Assembly (NCBI GenBank): GCA_020427635.1
Contig: JAGQOH010000002.1
Location: 44,445-108,444, forward strand
Length of the DNA: 64,000 nt
Reading direction: 5' to 3'
Source of the DNA: Phycisphaerales bacterium
GTDB taxonomy: Bacteria; Planctomycetota; Phycisphaerae; Phycisphaerales; UBA1924
Under the pieces are notes generated by a model. That model worked only from the letters and a program-made list of their open reading frames with translations, did no database searches and was not told the DNA's origin. Of this stretch, positions 8,718 to 17,020 are shown one piece after another. The position numbers and the translations under genes are program-made. The stretch's first letter is position 1; the number at the start of each line of letters is the position of its first letter.

Positions 8718-9437
8718 ATGTCTTCATCGCATGACTCGTCACTTGTTGCCCGCGTCGCTGCCCTCTGGCGCTATCCCGTCAAGTCCATGGCCGCTGAAGC
8801 ACTCAACGAAGCCGATGTCTCCTGGCAAGGCATCGCGGGCGACCGCCGCTGGGCCTTCGTGCGCCCCAACCTCGAGCAAAGCGGCTTCCCCTGGCTCACC
8901 CTCCGCCAGCGCGCGGACATGAACGCCTACCGCCCCGCATTCACCGACCCCGCCAACCCCGACACCTCGCCCACCCGCGTGCGCACACCCACCGGCGCCG
9001 TGCTCGATGTCACCGACCCCGCGCTCGCCGCCGAACTCGACGGCGCGCGCATCATCCGACAAAAGCGAGGCATCTTCGACGCCTTCCCCCTCGCACTCAT
9101 TACCACGCAAACCATTGCGCAGCTGAGCGATCTCGTCGGCATGCCCCTCGACCCGCAGCGCTTCCGCCCCAACATCCTGATCGATGCGCACGACGACACG
9201 CCCTTCCCCGAAGATGCCTGGGTCGGCCGCACGGTGCGCATTGGCGGCATGCGCATGCGCATCGACAAGCGCGATGGCCGCTGCGTCGTCATCACCATCG
9301 ATCCCGCAACAGGCGAACGCCGCCCCGAAATCCTCAAGACCGTCGCCGACCACCGCCAGGGTTGCCTGGGTGTCTACGGCTCAATCGTCACGCCCGGCCG
9401 CGTCGTACTGGGCGATGAGGTTGTGCTTGAGCAATGA
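8718..9437 (+). CDS. MOSC domain-containing protein (YcbX/MOCO sulfurase C-terminal-like)
   Basis: 239 aa protein with the N-terminal MOSC beta-barrel (VAALWRYPVKSMAAEALNEA, then AGDRRWAFV) and the C-terminal MOSC domain (QRFRPNILIDAHDD..FPEDAWVGRTVRIG, then RCVVITIDPATGE). The Cys in GRCVVITIDP is the conserved MOSC cysteine. Family members handle sulfur or molybdenum cofactor; the substrate here is unknown. The ATG at 8718 is preferred over the upstream frame, which runs through the REP-like repeat. Confidence 0.85.
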   Translation: MSSSHDSSLVARVAALWRYPVKSMAAEALNEADVSWQGIAGDRRWAFVRPNLEQSGFPWLTLRQRADMNAYRPAFTDPANPDTSPTRVRTPTGAVLDVTDPALAAELDGARIIRQKRGIFDAFPLALITTQTIAQLSDLVGMPLDPQRFRPNILIDAHDDTPFPEDAWVGRTVRIGGMRMRIDKRDGRCVVITIDPATGERRPEILKTVADHRQGCLGVYGSIVTPGRVVLGDEVVLEQ

Positions 9438-9586
9438 AGTCTGCAGCCGTTCCGCCCGCCGCCAAGGCGCGCCAACTTCTCCACACCCCTAAACACCCGC
9501 CGACCCACCCTCTGTCACTTTTGCGCCTTCCGCAAGTGCTTATCGGACAATGACTTACGAGATTGCGCACAGGTCCTGCACACTTT

Positions 9587-9602
9587 GCACTTCATTTTGG
9601 GG
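9587..9602 (+). promoter_or_regulatory. Putative upstream NrdR box (degenerate)
   Basis: GCACTTCATTTTGGGG matches the NrdR half-site pattern imperfectly. Its centre is 31 bp (about three helix turns) upstream of the much better box at 9618, the spacing typical of tandem NrdR boxes. Confidence 0.4.
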
Positions 9603-9611
9603 TTGAGGGGG

Positions 9612-9639
9612 TTGTAGCCACTACACCTAGTGGTATATT
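9612..9639 (+). promoter_or_regulatory. Promoter of the dcd-nrdJ unit
   Basis: TTGTAG (9612-9617) and TATATT (9634-9639) are separated by 16 bp, and the spacer is exactly the NrdR-like palindrome. The predicted start at about 9646 leaves a leader of nearly 190 nt before dcd. The leader is GC-rich and shows no riboswitch I can identify. The rest of the 9438-9833 gap holds no gene-like ORF. Confidence 0.55.
9618..9633 (+). promoter_or_regulatory. NrdR box in the -35/-10 spacer of the dcd-nrdJ promoter
   Basis: CCACTACACCTAGTGG is a 16 bp palindrome (CCACTA/TAGTGG arms) agreeing with the known NrdR operator core CACTA..TAGTG. Binding would occlude RNA polymerase, so repression by NrdR under dATP-replete conditions is expected for the genes downstream. 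Confidence 0.6.
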
Positions 9640-9833
9640 CACCTCCCGCCTCGGAAGTGCCCACTGCGGGAACACCCCCGAGGCTGGTCGGGTTCGCGAA
9701 ATCCAAAAGCCCACGCGGCAGGCAAAAGACCACCACCCGTGGTCCGCGCGATCGGTCTGCCCCGTCGGTTTGGTTGGGATCTGTTGGGTACGGAAATCCA
9801 CGCGCCACGCTCGGCGCGAACGAGGGTCTGGAC

Positions 9834-10406
9834 ATGGCCGTCCTGTGCGATACGCAGATTCGCGAACTCATTTCCATCGAGCCATTCGAAGACGCCGTGA
9901 AGCGTCCGGGGCGCATCAGCTATGGCGTGTCGAGCTATGGCTATGACGTGCGCGTCGGTGGGCGCTTCAAGATCTTTACGCCCGTGCCGGCGAGCGGCGG
10001 GGCCGCGATCGTCGATCCGAAGCTCTTCACGGATGACTTCATGGTCGAGGTCGATCTCGACGGCACCGGGGCTGACCACATCATCATCCCGCCCAACAGC
10101 TTCGCCCTGTGCGAAACCGTCGAGACCTTCACCATCCCGCGCGATGTGCTCGTGCTTTGCGTTGGCAAGAGCACCTATGCCCGCTGCGGCTTGATCGTGA
10201 ATGTCACGCCGCTCGAGCCCGAATGGCGCGGCAAGGTGACACTCGAAATCAGCAACACCACACCCCTGCCGGCGCGCGTGTATGCCAATGAAGGCATCGC
10301 GCAGCTTGTGTTCCTGAAGGCTGATCGCGTGTGCGCGATGAGCTACGCGGACAAGCAAGGGAAGTATCAGGATCAGGGTGGATTGACGTTGCCGAAAGTC
10401 GACTAA
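9834..10406 (+). CDS. dcd: dCTP deaminase
   Basis: Converts dCTP to dUTP, feeding dTMP synthesis; 190 aa, cytosolic homotrimer in the family. Diagnostic blocks are [17 protein letters not shown], the catalytic region [24 protein letters not shown] with the conserved Ser-Arg and Glu, and [18 protein letters not shown]. The ATG at 9834 is preferred; the longer open frame runs back through the promoter. nrdJ starts 45 bp downstream and shares the NrdR-box promoter, joining two steps of deoxynucleotide supply. Confidence 0.95.
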   Translation: MAVLCDTQIRELISIEPFEDAVKRPGRISYGVSSYGYDVRVGGRFKIFTPVPASGGAAIVDPKLFTDDFMVEVDLDGTGADHIIIPPNSFALCETVETFTIPRDVLVLCVGKSTYARCGLIVNVTPLEPEWRGKVTLEISNTTPLPARVYANEGIAQLVFLKADRVCAMSYADKQGKYQDQGGLTLPKVD

Positions 10407-10451
10407 CAAATTGGATGATCATTGGCTTCGTGAGCAAGGAAGCGCCCACGT

Positions 10452-13400
10452 ATGAAGATTGCCCGTCACTTCACCAAACTCGGAACCGACCCCTTCGCCA
10501 CAGTTGAGTGGGCCAGGCGGTCGAGTCGCATCTCCAATCCTGACGGCTCGGTCGTCTTTGAGATGAATGATGTCGAGATGCCGGCGCAATGGAGCCAGCT
10601 CGCGGTTGACATCATGGTGAGCAAGTATTTTCGGAAAGCCGGAGTTCCTCGCGAAGATGGCACGTCGGGGCCTGAAACCTCTGCGCGGCAAGTGATTCAT
10701 CGCTTGGCCGGCTGCTGGCGGCACTGGGGCGAAGCGCACGGCTACTTCGATTCCAAGGATGATGCGCAGGCGTTTTACGATGAGCTTGCGTACATGATGC
10801 TGCACCAGATGTGTGCGCCGAACAGTCCGCAGTGGTTCAACACGGGGCTCAACTGGGCGTATGGCATCAACGGGCCCGCGCAGGGGCACTGGTATGCCGA
10901 TGCGAAGACGGGCGAGGTGCGCCTGAGCGAGGATTCGTATACGCATCCGCAGCCGCACGCGTGCTTTATTCAGAGTGTGAGCGACGATCTTGTCAATGAC
11001 GGCGGGATCATGGACTTGTGGACGCGCGAGGCGCGCCTGTTCAAGTATGGCTCGGGCACGGGCACGAACTTTTCCGGCTTGCGCGGCGAGGGCGAACTGC
11101 TTTCGGGCGGCGGCAAGTCGAGCGGGTTGATGAGCTGGCTCAAGATTGGCGACCGTGCTGCGGGGGCGATCAAGAGCGGCGGCACAACGCGGCGCGCAGC
11201 GAAGATGGTCTGCCTGGATATGGATCATCCGGACATCGAGAACTTCGTGAACTGGAAGGTGCGCGAAGAGCTGAAGGTCGCGGCATTGGTCGAAGGGCTC
11301 AAGGCGCTGCCGGGCGATCAGCGAGAACTCGCGAGGGAACTCGGGCTCGAGCTGAGCTACGACTTCAATGGCGAGGCGTACCAGACTGTTTCGGGGCAGA
11401 ACGCGAACAACTCGGTGCGCATTGGCGATGATTTCTTTGATGCGATCGACAAGGATGGCGATTGGGTTCTGCGCAATAGAACAGACGACGAAGTTGCCAA
11501 GACGATCAAGGCGCGCGGGCTGTGGGACCAGATCAATCGGGCGGCGTGGCGCTGTGCTGACCCGGGCGTGCAATATGACACGACGATCAATGCGTGGCAC
11601 ACATGCCCGCAAGGTGGCCGCATCAACGCGAGCAACCCGTGTTCTGAATACATGTTCCTGGACGACACGGCGTGCAATCTTGCGTCGCTCAATCTGCTGA
11701 CATTCTGGAATGCTGAGGATCGCACGTTCGATGTTGAGCGTTTTGAGCACGGCGTCGATCTGTGGACGATGGTGCTCGAGATTTCGGTGCTGATGGCGCA
11801 GTATCCATCGCGCGAGATCGCACAGAAAAGCTATGACTATCGCACGCTTGGCCTGGGCTACGCCAATATCGGTGCGATGCTCATGCAGGCCGGCATGGCG
11901 TATGACTCGGACGAGTCGCGTGCCGTCGCCGGCATGATCACTGCGATCATGACCGGGCGTTCGTATCGCATGAGCGCGCTGATGGCCAAGGAACTCGGCG
12001 CTTTTGCGAAGTTTAACGACAACCGCGAAGACATGCTCCGCGTGATGCGCAACCACCGCCGCGCTGCGCATGGCGTCGATCGCGATGCCAAGCAGTGGGA
12101 GAGTCTGCGCATTCGCCCAGTGTCGATCGAGCATCGCATTGTGCGCGATGGGCGCGTGAAGATCGCCAACGCCGATGACATGCTCGAACGCGCTGCCGGC
12201 GCGTGGGATGATGCGCTGAAGCTTGGCGAGAAGCACGGCTATCGCAACGCACAGACGACGGTCATCGCGCCGACGGGCACGATCGGCCTGCTCATGGATT
12301 GCGACACGACCGGCGTCGAGCCCGACTTCGCACTCGTGAAGTTCAAGAAGCTCGCGGGTGGCGGCTACTTCCGCATTGTCAATCAATCGGTCGTGCCCGC
12401 CCTGCGCGCACTTGGTTACGCAGAGCCGCATATCAAGGACATCATTGAGTACGTGCTCGGCGCACAGCGTTTGGATGTCAAGCTGCCGCCCGCACGACCG
12501 GGCGAATCGGCGCCGGGCATCACGCTCGCCGGCTGGCTACGCAGCAAGGGCTTGAATGGCGACGACCTGGCGAGCATCGAGAAAACACTGCCCGGCATGT
12601 TCGAAATCGGCTTCGCCTTCAGCGCTTGGGCGCTGGGTGACGATGCGCTTGAGCGCGTCGACATCGAAGCATCCGCCGCCAAGGCCAACCCAAAATTCAA
12701 CCTGCTCGAGAAGCTTGGCCTCAGTAAGCATCAGATTGATCGCCTCAACGAGATCATCTGCGGCACGCAAACCATCGAAGGCGCGCCGCACCTGCGCTCA
12801 GAGCACTTTGCGGTCTTCGATTGCGCCAACCCGTGCGGCAAGAAGGGCACGCGGTTCATCGCGGCGCAGGGCCACATTCGCATGATGGCTGCGACGCAGC
12901 CTTTCATCTCCGGCGCGATCAGCAAAACGATCAATTTGCCCAACAGCGCAACGGAGGAGGACATTGCAGCGGCTTATCGCCTCAGCTGGGAGCTTGGCCT
13001 CAAGGCCAACGCCCTCTATCGCGACGGGTGCAAGCTGAGCCAACCGCTCAACACGAAGAGCGACGACGCCAAGGAAGAGACGCACGACGTGCGTGAACCC
13101 GCGGATGTCATCGCCGACTTCGACGACGACGAAGACGCCCTCGAGGCCGCACGTACCGAAGTTGCGGACGAAGTGCGCGAGGTCGCGGTGTCAATCTCCG
13201 ATGGCGATACATCGCGCACTGTGCGCATGACCGAACACATCGTTCATCGTCCAATGCGCCGCCGCTTGCCCGACACGCGCCAATCGATCACCCACAAGTT
13301 CAACATCGCCGGGCATGAGGGCTACCTCACCGTCGGTCTTTATGAAGACGGCTCGCCCGGCGAACTCTTCATCACCATGGCCAAGGAAGGCTCCACCATC

Positions 13401-13976
13401 GGCGGCCTCATGGATTCTCTTGGCACCGCGACTTCTGTCGCCCTCCAATACGGCGTCCCCATCGACTCGCTCGTGCGCAAGTTCACGCACCAGCGCTTCG
13501 AACCCGCGGGCATGACTACCAACCGCGACATCCCGATCGCGAAGTCACTCGTCGACTACATCTTCCGCTGGATGGGCATGCAGTTCATCGAGGGCTATCG
13601 CGAAGCCAATGCGCCTAGGCGAGAGCCGCCGGCCGAGCCCGCGCCGAACAGCGCCGTCGAGGCCAAGCCCACTTCCACACCATCGCGCGGCAGCGCGCCG
13701 ACGGTGGGGGCCAATCGACTCGCAACCGCCACGACCAGGCACACCAGTGACAGCGCGCCCGTCATGCAAGCGCGCACCGATGGCACAAGCGCCTTGCGCC
13801 TGGCACAGACGGACGAAGCTGCGGAGCCCGTTGCGATCGCCACATCAGTACTCAGTGTGTCACTGACTGAACAGCAACAAGATGCGCCCGCGTGTGACGT
13901 GTGCGGCACAATCACCGTGCGATCAGGCACTTGCTACAAGTGCCTGAATTGCGGCGCAAGCATGGGGTGCAGTTGA
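10452..13976 (+). CDS. nrdJ: Adenosylcobalamin-dependent (class II) ribonucleoside-diphosphate reductase
   Basis: Reduces ribonucleotides with an AdoCbl-generated thiyl radical; 1174 aa. The N-terminal region SQLAVDIMVSKYFRKAGVP is followed by the barrel with redox Cys in HACFIQSV (about 170) and the NPCSEYMFLDDTACNLASLN motif (about 395). A TSCPD domain (about 940-1050; ITHKFNIAGHEGYLTVGLYE) precedes a C-terminal zinc-ribbon-like tail with CDVC and CYKCLNCG. An acidic linker lies around residue 875-900. A free copy of the TSCPD domain is encoded at 60901. Activity needs AdoCbl, and an adenosyltransferase gene lies at 58682. The last codons overlap an 11 bp inverted repeat. Confidence 0.96.
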   Translation: MKIARHFTKLGTDPFATVEWARRSSRISNPDGSVVFEMNDVEMPAQWSQLAVDIMVSKYFRKAGVPREDGTSGPETSARQVIHRLAGCWRHWGEAHGYFDSKDDAQAFYDELAYMMLHQMCAPNSPQWFNTGLNWAYGINGPAQGHWYADAKTGEVRLSEDSYTHPQPHACFIQSVSDDLVNDGGIMDLWTREARLFKYGSGTGTNFSGLRGEGELLSGGGKSSGLMSWLKIGDRAAGAIKSGGTTRRAAKMVCLDMDHPDIENFVNWKVREELKVAALVEGLKALPGDQRELARELGLELSYDFNGEAYQTVSGQNANNSVRIGDDFFDAIDKDGDWVLRNRTDDEVAKTIKARGLWDQINRAAWRCADPGVQYDTTINAWHTCPQGGRINASNPCSEYMFLDDTACNLASLNLLTFWNAEDRTFDVERFEHGVDLWTMVLEISVLMAQYPSREIAQKSYDYRTLGLGYANIGAMLMQAGMAYDSDESRAVAGMITAIMTGRSYRMSALMAKELGAFAKFNDNREDMLRVMRNHRRAAHGVDRDAKQWESLRIRPVSIEHRIVRDGRVKIANADDMLERAAGAWDDALKLGEKHGYRNAQTTVIAPTGTIGLLMDCDTTGVEPDFALVKFKKLAGGGYFRIVNQSVVPALRALGYAEPHIKDIIEYVLGAQRLDVKLPPARPGESAPGITLAGWLRSKGLNGDDLASIEKTLPGMFEIGFAFSAWALGDDALERVDIEASAAKANPKFNLLEKLGLSKHQIDRLNEIICGTQTIEGAPHLRSEHFAVFDCANPCGKKGTRFIAAQGHIRMMAATQPFISGAISKTINLPNSATEEDIAAAYRLSWELGLKANALYRDGCKLSQPLNTKSDDAKEETHDVREPADVIADFDDDEDALEAARTEVADEVREVAVSISDGDTSRTVRMTEHIVHRPMRRRLPDTRQSITHKFNIAGHEGYLTVGLYEDGSPGELFITMAKEGSTIGGLMDSLGTATSVALQYGVPIDSLVRKFTHQRFEPAGMTTNRDIPIAKSLVDYIFRWMGMQFIEGYREANAPRREPPAEPAPNSAVEAKPTSTPSRGSAPTVGANRLATATTRHTSDSAPVMQARTDGTSALRLAQTDEAAEPVAIATSVLSVSLTEQQQDAPACDVCGTITVRSGTCYKCLNCGASMGCS
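13923..13947 (+). repeat. 11 bp inverted repeat in the last codons of nrdJ
   Basis: TCAGGCACTTG and CAAGTGCCTGA are separated by only CTA, giving a perfect hairpin inside the codons for the C-terminal CxxC tail. It may stabilise the 3' end of the mRNA or be a by-product of the TCYKCL codons. Confidence 0.5.
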
Positions 13977-14040
13977 TGACCTGAACAGAACACGGTGAAC
14001 CATGCGCACGGAAGCGCATCGATGCGTTGTCGATGGCCGC

Positions 14041-14517
14041 CCGAGCGCGACAGTTGGAGAGACTGGCGGGTTGACAAGCCCGAACTCCATGGCGGGAGGA
14101 CGAGTCGAAAGGCGCGTGCCCGCAAGTCAAGTGCGATGTGAGCAGCTCCGATGCTTGCCAACCGCACATGCCAAGGAGGTGAGAAGAGCAGCTTGATGCG
14201 AGCGTTCATTCGGTCGGCATGGAAAGGACACCATGCCGCTCGCGCCCTGCACGGAGTGCGGGACGCCTGACCGCCGAGTTGAACGCCGGAAGAATCGGCG
14301 GGGTGCATGCAAATGCACCGGCGCCACGGACTGACCGGCATTCGACACGCTCGAACCGAATTTGCTCACTTGCCTCCGCGGCTTTCTGCGTCGCGCGAAA
14401 GCGCGACGGCCTTGAGCCCACCAGCTGAGGGCTGCAGCGTTCTGCAACGGAATGCACAACGCAGCCCTCCCTTTGCCTGACCCCCGGGTGGTCCCACCAC
14501 TGCCCGGGGGCGTTTTT
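14041..14517 (+). ncRNA. Candidate structured non-coding RNA of unknown family
   Basis: No convincing ORF covers this stretch, but the plus strand is a series of strong hairpins ending in an intrinsic terminator. Stems seen: CGGCATGG/CCATGCCG (14215-14238), CCC-GCA/TGCGGG with one bulge (14245-14262), CCGCCGA/TCGGCGG (14271-14301), GGTGCAT/ATGCACC with a GCAA GNRA loop (14302-14319), TTCGA/TCGAA within CGG/CCG (14336-14358), GTCGCGC/GCGCGAC with a GAAA loop (14389-14408) and GAGGGCTGC/GCAGCCCTC (14427-14469). Weaker nested stems occur at 14053-14090 (TGGAG/CTCCA around a GGGTT hairpin). Conserved cores of RNase P RNA, tmRNA, SRP RNA and 6S RNA were not found. The 5' end is undefined; the RNA could also be the nrdJ 3' UTR. 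A perfect AAGGAGGTGA at 14173-14182 precedes a 24-codon ORF (14196-14270), so a peptide is not excluded. Confidence 0.45.
14481..14517 (+). terminator. Intrinsic terminator of the structured RNA
   Basis: CCCCCGGG (14481-14488) pairs with CCCGGGGG (14503-14510) around a 14 nt loop and is followed by CG and a run of six T. This is one of the two clearest rho-independent terminators in the window. Confidence 0.85.
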
Positions 14518-14857
14518 TGCTGCCCTGTGTCCGCCTCTGATCGGCGCGCTCAACATCCCGCCGCGAATCGAGAACCACGCGCGGACCAGGCCCGGGCCCA
14601 TGCGGTCAGGGGAGATCGCCCGCAGCAACCATGCGTTGGTGGGCAAAGGCAGTGGCGTGCGCCGACCGCGTGGGTCACTCTCTATTCACGGCGGGTGCCC
14701 CGACTTGCTTGCCAAGTCGGATTTGTCTGGCCGGCATTGTCATGTCCATCTCCGAGCCCCAGCGGCGATATGACCCTTCCATCGGCCCGACCGCCCGGGA
14801 AGCAAGTAGTTCCCACACTTTGCGGAATCCGTGCGCGCGGTCGTACTCTCTTTGCCA
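14518..14857 (+). other. Gap without a gene; contains a second terminator-like hairpin
   Basis: I see no credible ORF here. CCGACTTG (14700-14707) and CAAGTCGG (14713-14720) form a perfect 8 bp stem with a 5 nt loop followed by ATTTGTCT, which looks like a weak terminator. A short transcript between 14518 and 14728 is possible but nothing identifies it. The lpxI promoter-like TTGCGG (14820-14825), an 18 bp spacer and TACTCT (14844-14849) occupy the end. Confidence 0.4.
14844..14849 (+). promoter_or_regulatory. -10 box TACTCT of lpxI (leaderless type)
   Basis: TACTCT with TTGCGG 18 bp upstream; the box ends 8 nt before the ATG at 14858. Confidence 0.45.
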
Positions 14858-15751
14858 ATGCGTGCCGCTCCCCCCGTCATCCTGCCCGACCCCCCCGAGC
14901 CCCCGGAGCCCATGGGCCTCATCGCCGGTGGTGGTCGCCTGCCAATCCTGGTCGCTGAGGGCATGCGCTCGATGGGCCATCCGGTGCGCTGCCTGGGCCT
15001 GCGCGGCCAATACCCCGACGAACTCCCCGCACTCTGCGATCGCTTTGACGAAGCCGCCGCCCTGCGCCTCGGCAGTTGGGGCCCGCGCCTGCGCCGCCTG
15101 GGCGTGCGCTATGCGGTCATGGTCGGCCGCGTCGACAAAGCCAAGCTCATGCACAACTGGTGGGGCATCATCGCCAACCGTCCCGACTGGCGCGCCATCA
15201 GGCTATGGTTACGCATCTCCAAGGATCGCCGAAGCCACCTTATGCTCGCTGCGATCGCCAACGAACTCACCCGCGACGGAGTGCAACTCATCGACTCGAC
15301 CGCGCACATCATGGATCACATGGCCTCCGTCGGCATCATGGGTCACATTCAACCCACCACGCGCCAAAAGTCCGACTTCGCGCTGGGCTGGCCACTGCTG
15401 CAGGAAATGCTGCGCCTCGATGTGGGCCAGGCAATCGCCGTGCGAGAAGGCGATGTCGTCGCAGTCGAAGCGGTCGAAGGCACCGATCGCATGATCGAGC
15501 GCGTGGGCGAACTGTGTCGCAGCGGCGGATGGACCCTCCTCAAGGGCGCGCGCGCGGGCCATGATCGCCGCGCCGATGTGCCCACCGTCGGCCCCGACAC
15601 GATCGAACTGATGCACAAAAAAGGCGGACGCTGCCTGGTCCTCGCGGCCGGCGATGTCATCATCATCGATCGCCCGAAGACCGTCGCGCTCGCCGATCGT
15701 CTGGGCGTCGCAATGGTCGGCATCGGGCCCGAGGGCATCGAAGGTGCATAG
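14858..15751 (+). CDS. lpxI: UDP-2,3-diacylglucosamine pyrophosphatase LpxI-like
   Basis: Lipid A pathway enzyme hydrolysing UDP-2,3-diacylglucosamine to lipid X, 297 aa. Family (DUF1009) features are MGLIAGGGRLPILVAEGMR, VMVGRVDKAKL, a central region with QKSDFALGW, then AVEGTDRMIERVGELCRSG and the catalytic area VPTVGPDTIELMHKKGGRCL. The ATG at 14858 follows a TACTCT box; the ATG at 14912 begins exactly at the conserved MGLIAGGG core and is a plausible alternative. It implies an LPS-type outer membrane. No other lpx gene is in the window. Confidence 0.9.
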   Translation: MRAAPPVILPDPPEPPEPMGLIAGGGRLPILVAEGMRSMGHPVRCLGLRGQYPDELPALCDRFDEAAALRLGSWGPRLRRLGVRYAVMVGRVDKAKLMHNWWGIIANRPDWRAIRLWLRISKDRRSHLMLAAIANELTRDGVQLIDSTAHIMDHMASVGIMGHIQPTTRQKSDFALGWPLLQEMLRLDVGQAIAVREGDVVAVEAVEGTDRMIERVGELCRSGGWTLLKGARAGHDRRADVPTVGPDTIELMHKKGGRCLVLAAGDVIIIDRPKTVALADRLGVAMVGIGPEGIEGA

Positions 15752-15781
15752 GCCGGTTGACGTCAGCGCCGGGAAGCGCAG

Positions 15782-17020
15782 ATGAGCGTCGAGCAGGTGC
15801 ATGCGCAGTGCAGCATTGCGGGCGGCGGGCCCGCCGGAATGATGTTGGGCTTCCTGCTGGCGCGAGCTGGCATCGATGTCATTGTCTTCGAGAAGCACAA
15901 CGACTTCTTGCGCGACTTCCGTGGCGACACAATCCATCCATCCACGATGGAACTCATGCACGAGTTGGGACTGCTTGAAGCATTCTTGAAGCTACCCCAC
16001 GTGAAGGCGCCGCAGATCAATGCGCAGTTTGGCGAGCTCGCGACAACAGTCGGTGATTTCTCACATTTGCACGTGCAGTGTCCGTACATCGCCTTCATGC
16101 CGCAGTGGGATTTCTTGGACTTCCTGGCGGATCATGCCAAGCGGTATCCGAGCTTCCAGCTCCGCATGAGCACCAAGGTGACGGGCCTCATCGAGGAACA
16201 CGCCAAAGTCGTCGGCCTGCGCGCAGAAGGACCAGCCGGCGAACTTGATGTGCATTGCGACCTCGTTGTCGGTGCCGATGGGCGACACTCAACCGTGCGC
16301 GAGGCCGCTGGCCTTGCCATCGAGGAATACGGCGCGCCGATGGACGTACTGTGGTTCCGGTTGTCGCGGAAGCCCACCGATCCTGGTGATCCACAGGGTC
16401 GCTTCGATGCCGGACGCATCACGATCATGCTCAATCGTGGCGACTATTGGCAATGTGGGTTCGTCATTCCGAAGGGACACAACGAGCGCATTCGTGCGGA
16501 AGGACTCGATGCGTTTCGCACCAAGCTCGCGGCCGCGGCGCCATTTGCTGCCGATCGCGTTGAAGAGCTGCAGGATTGGGAACCCATCAAGCTGCTCACG
16601 GTGCAAGTCGATCGCCTGACACAATGGGCCAAGCCGGGATTCCTCTGCATCGGGGATGCGGCTCACGCGATGTCGCCCGTCGGTGGCGTGGGGATCAATC
16701 TGGCCATTCAGGATGCAGTTGCGACCGCGAACGCGCTGTGGAAACCCTTGCGCGAGGGCGTACCGACAATGGCCGAACTGCATCGCGTGCAGAGCCGCCG
16801 CATGTGGCCCACGACAATGACTCAGCGCCTTCAATTGTTCTTGCAGAACCGCGTGATTGCCAAGGTGTTGCAGAGTCATCAGTCGCTCAGGCCACCGCTG
16901 GTGTTGCGCTTGATTGCGAAGTTTCCGCTGCTGCGGCGCATCCCCGCACGGCTCATCGGCATCGGCTTCCGCGCTGAACATGTTCGCACACCGGAAGCGC
17001 ACGTTGGCGGCGTGACATGA
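15782..17020 (+). CDS. FAD-dependent monooxygenase (UbiH/PHBH-like)
   Basis: 412 aa flavoprotein of the p-hydroxybenzoate hydroxylase fold. It shows the Rossmann motif SIAGGGPAGMMLGFLLARAG, the second FAD/NADPH motif VVGADGRHSTVR (about 165), and the GDAAHAMSPVGGVGINLAIQD motif (about 295). The substrate could be an aromatic or isoprenoid-quinone precursor; nothing in the context decides this. Its ATGA overlaps the start of the next gene, so translation is likely coupled. Confidence 0.85.
   Translation: MSVEQVHAQCSIAGGGPAGMMLGFLLARAGIDVIVFEKHNDFLRDFRGDTIHPSTMELMHELGLLEAFLKLPHVKAPQINAQFGELATTVGDFSHLHVQCPYIAFMPQWDFLDFLADHAKRYPSFQLRMSTKVTGLIEEHAKVVGLRAEGPAGELDVHCDLVVGADGRHSTVREAAGLAIEEYGAPMDVLWFRLSRKPTDPGDPQGRFDAGRITIMLNRGDYWQCGFVIPKGHNERIRAEGLDAFRTKLAAAAPFAADRVEELQDWEPIKLLTVQVDRLTQWAKPGFLCIGDAAHAMSPVGGVGINLAIQDAVATANALWKPLREGVPTMAELHRVQSRRMWPTTMTQRLQLFLQNRVIAKVLQSHQSLRPPLVLRLIAKFPLLRRIPARLIGIGFRAEHVRTPEAHVGGVT

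Noticed and set aside
9640..9833. Cobalamin riboswitch in the leader of dcd-nrdJ
   Set aside because: A B12-dependent enzyme is downstream and the leader is about 190 nt, but I could not align the conserved B12 box or the GCCACTG-type core; only short, scattered similarities were present.
10419..12431. 670-codon ORF on the minus strand
   Set aside because: Antisense to nrdJ; the protein is Arg/His/Ala-rich low-complexity sequence typical of a high-GC shadow frame.
14041..14517. RNase P RNA, tmRNA or 6S RNA
   Set aside because: The GAGGAAAGTCC and ACAGA cores of RNase P, the tRNA-like ends and tag ORF of tmRNA, and a 6S-like single long stem were looked for and not found.
14598..14650. SRP RNA-like motif (GGTCAGG...GCAGCAACC)
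   Set aside because: GGTCAGG and GCAGCA suggested the SRP domain IV asymmetric loop, but the apical stem and GGAA tetraloop do not form, so similarity is accidental.
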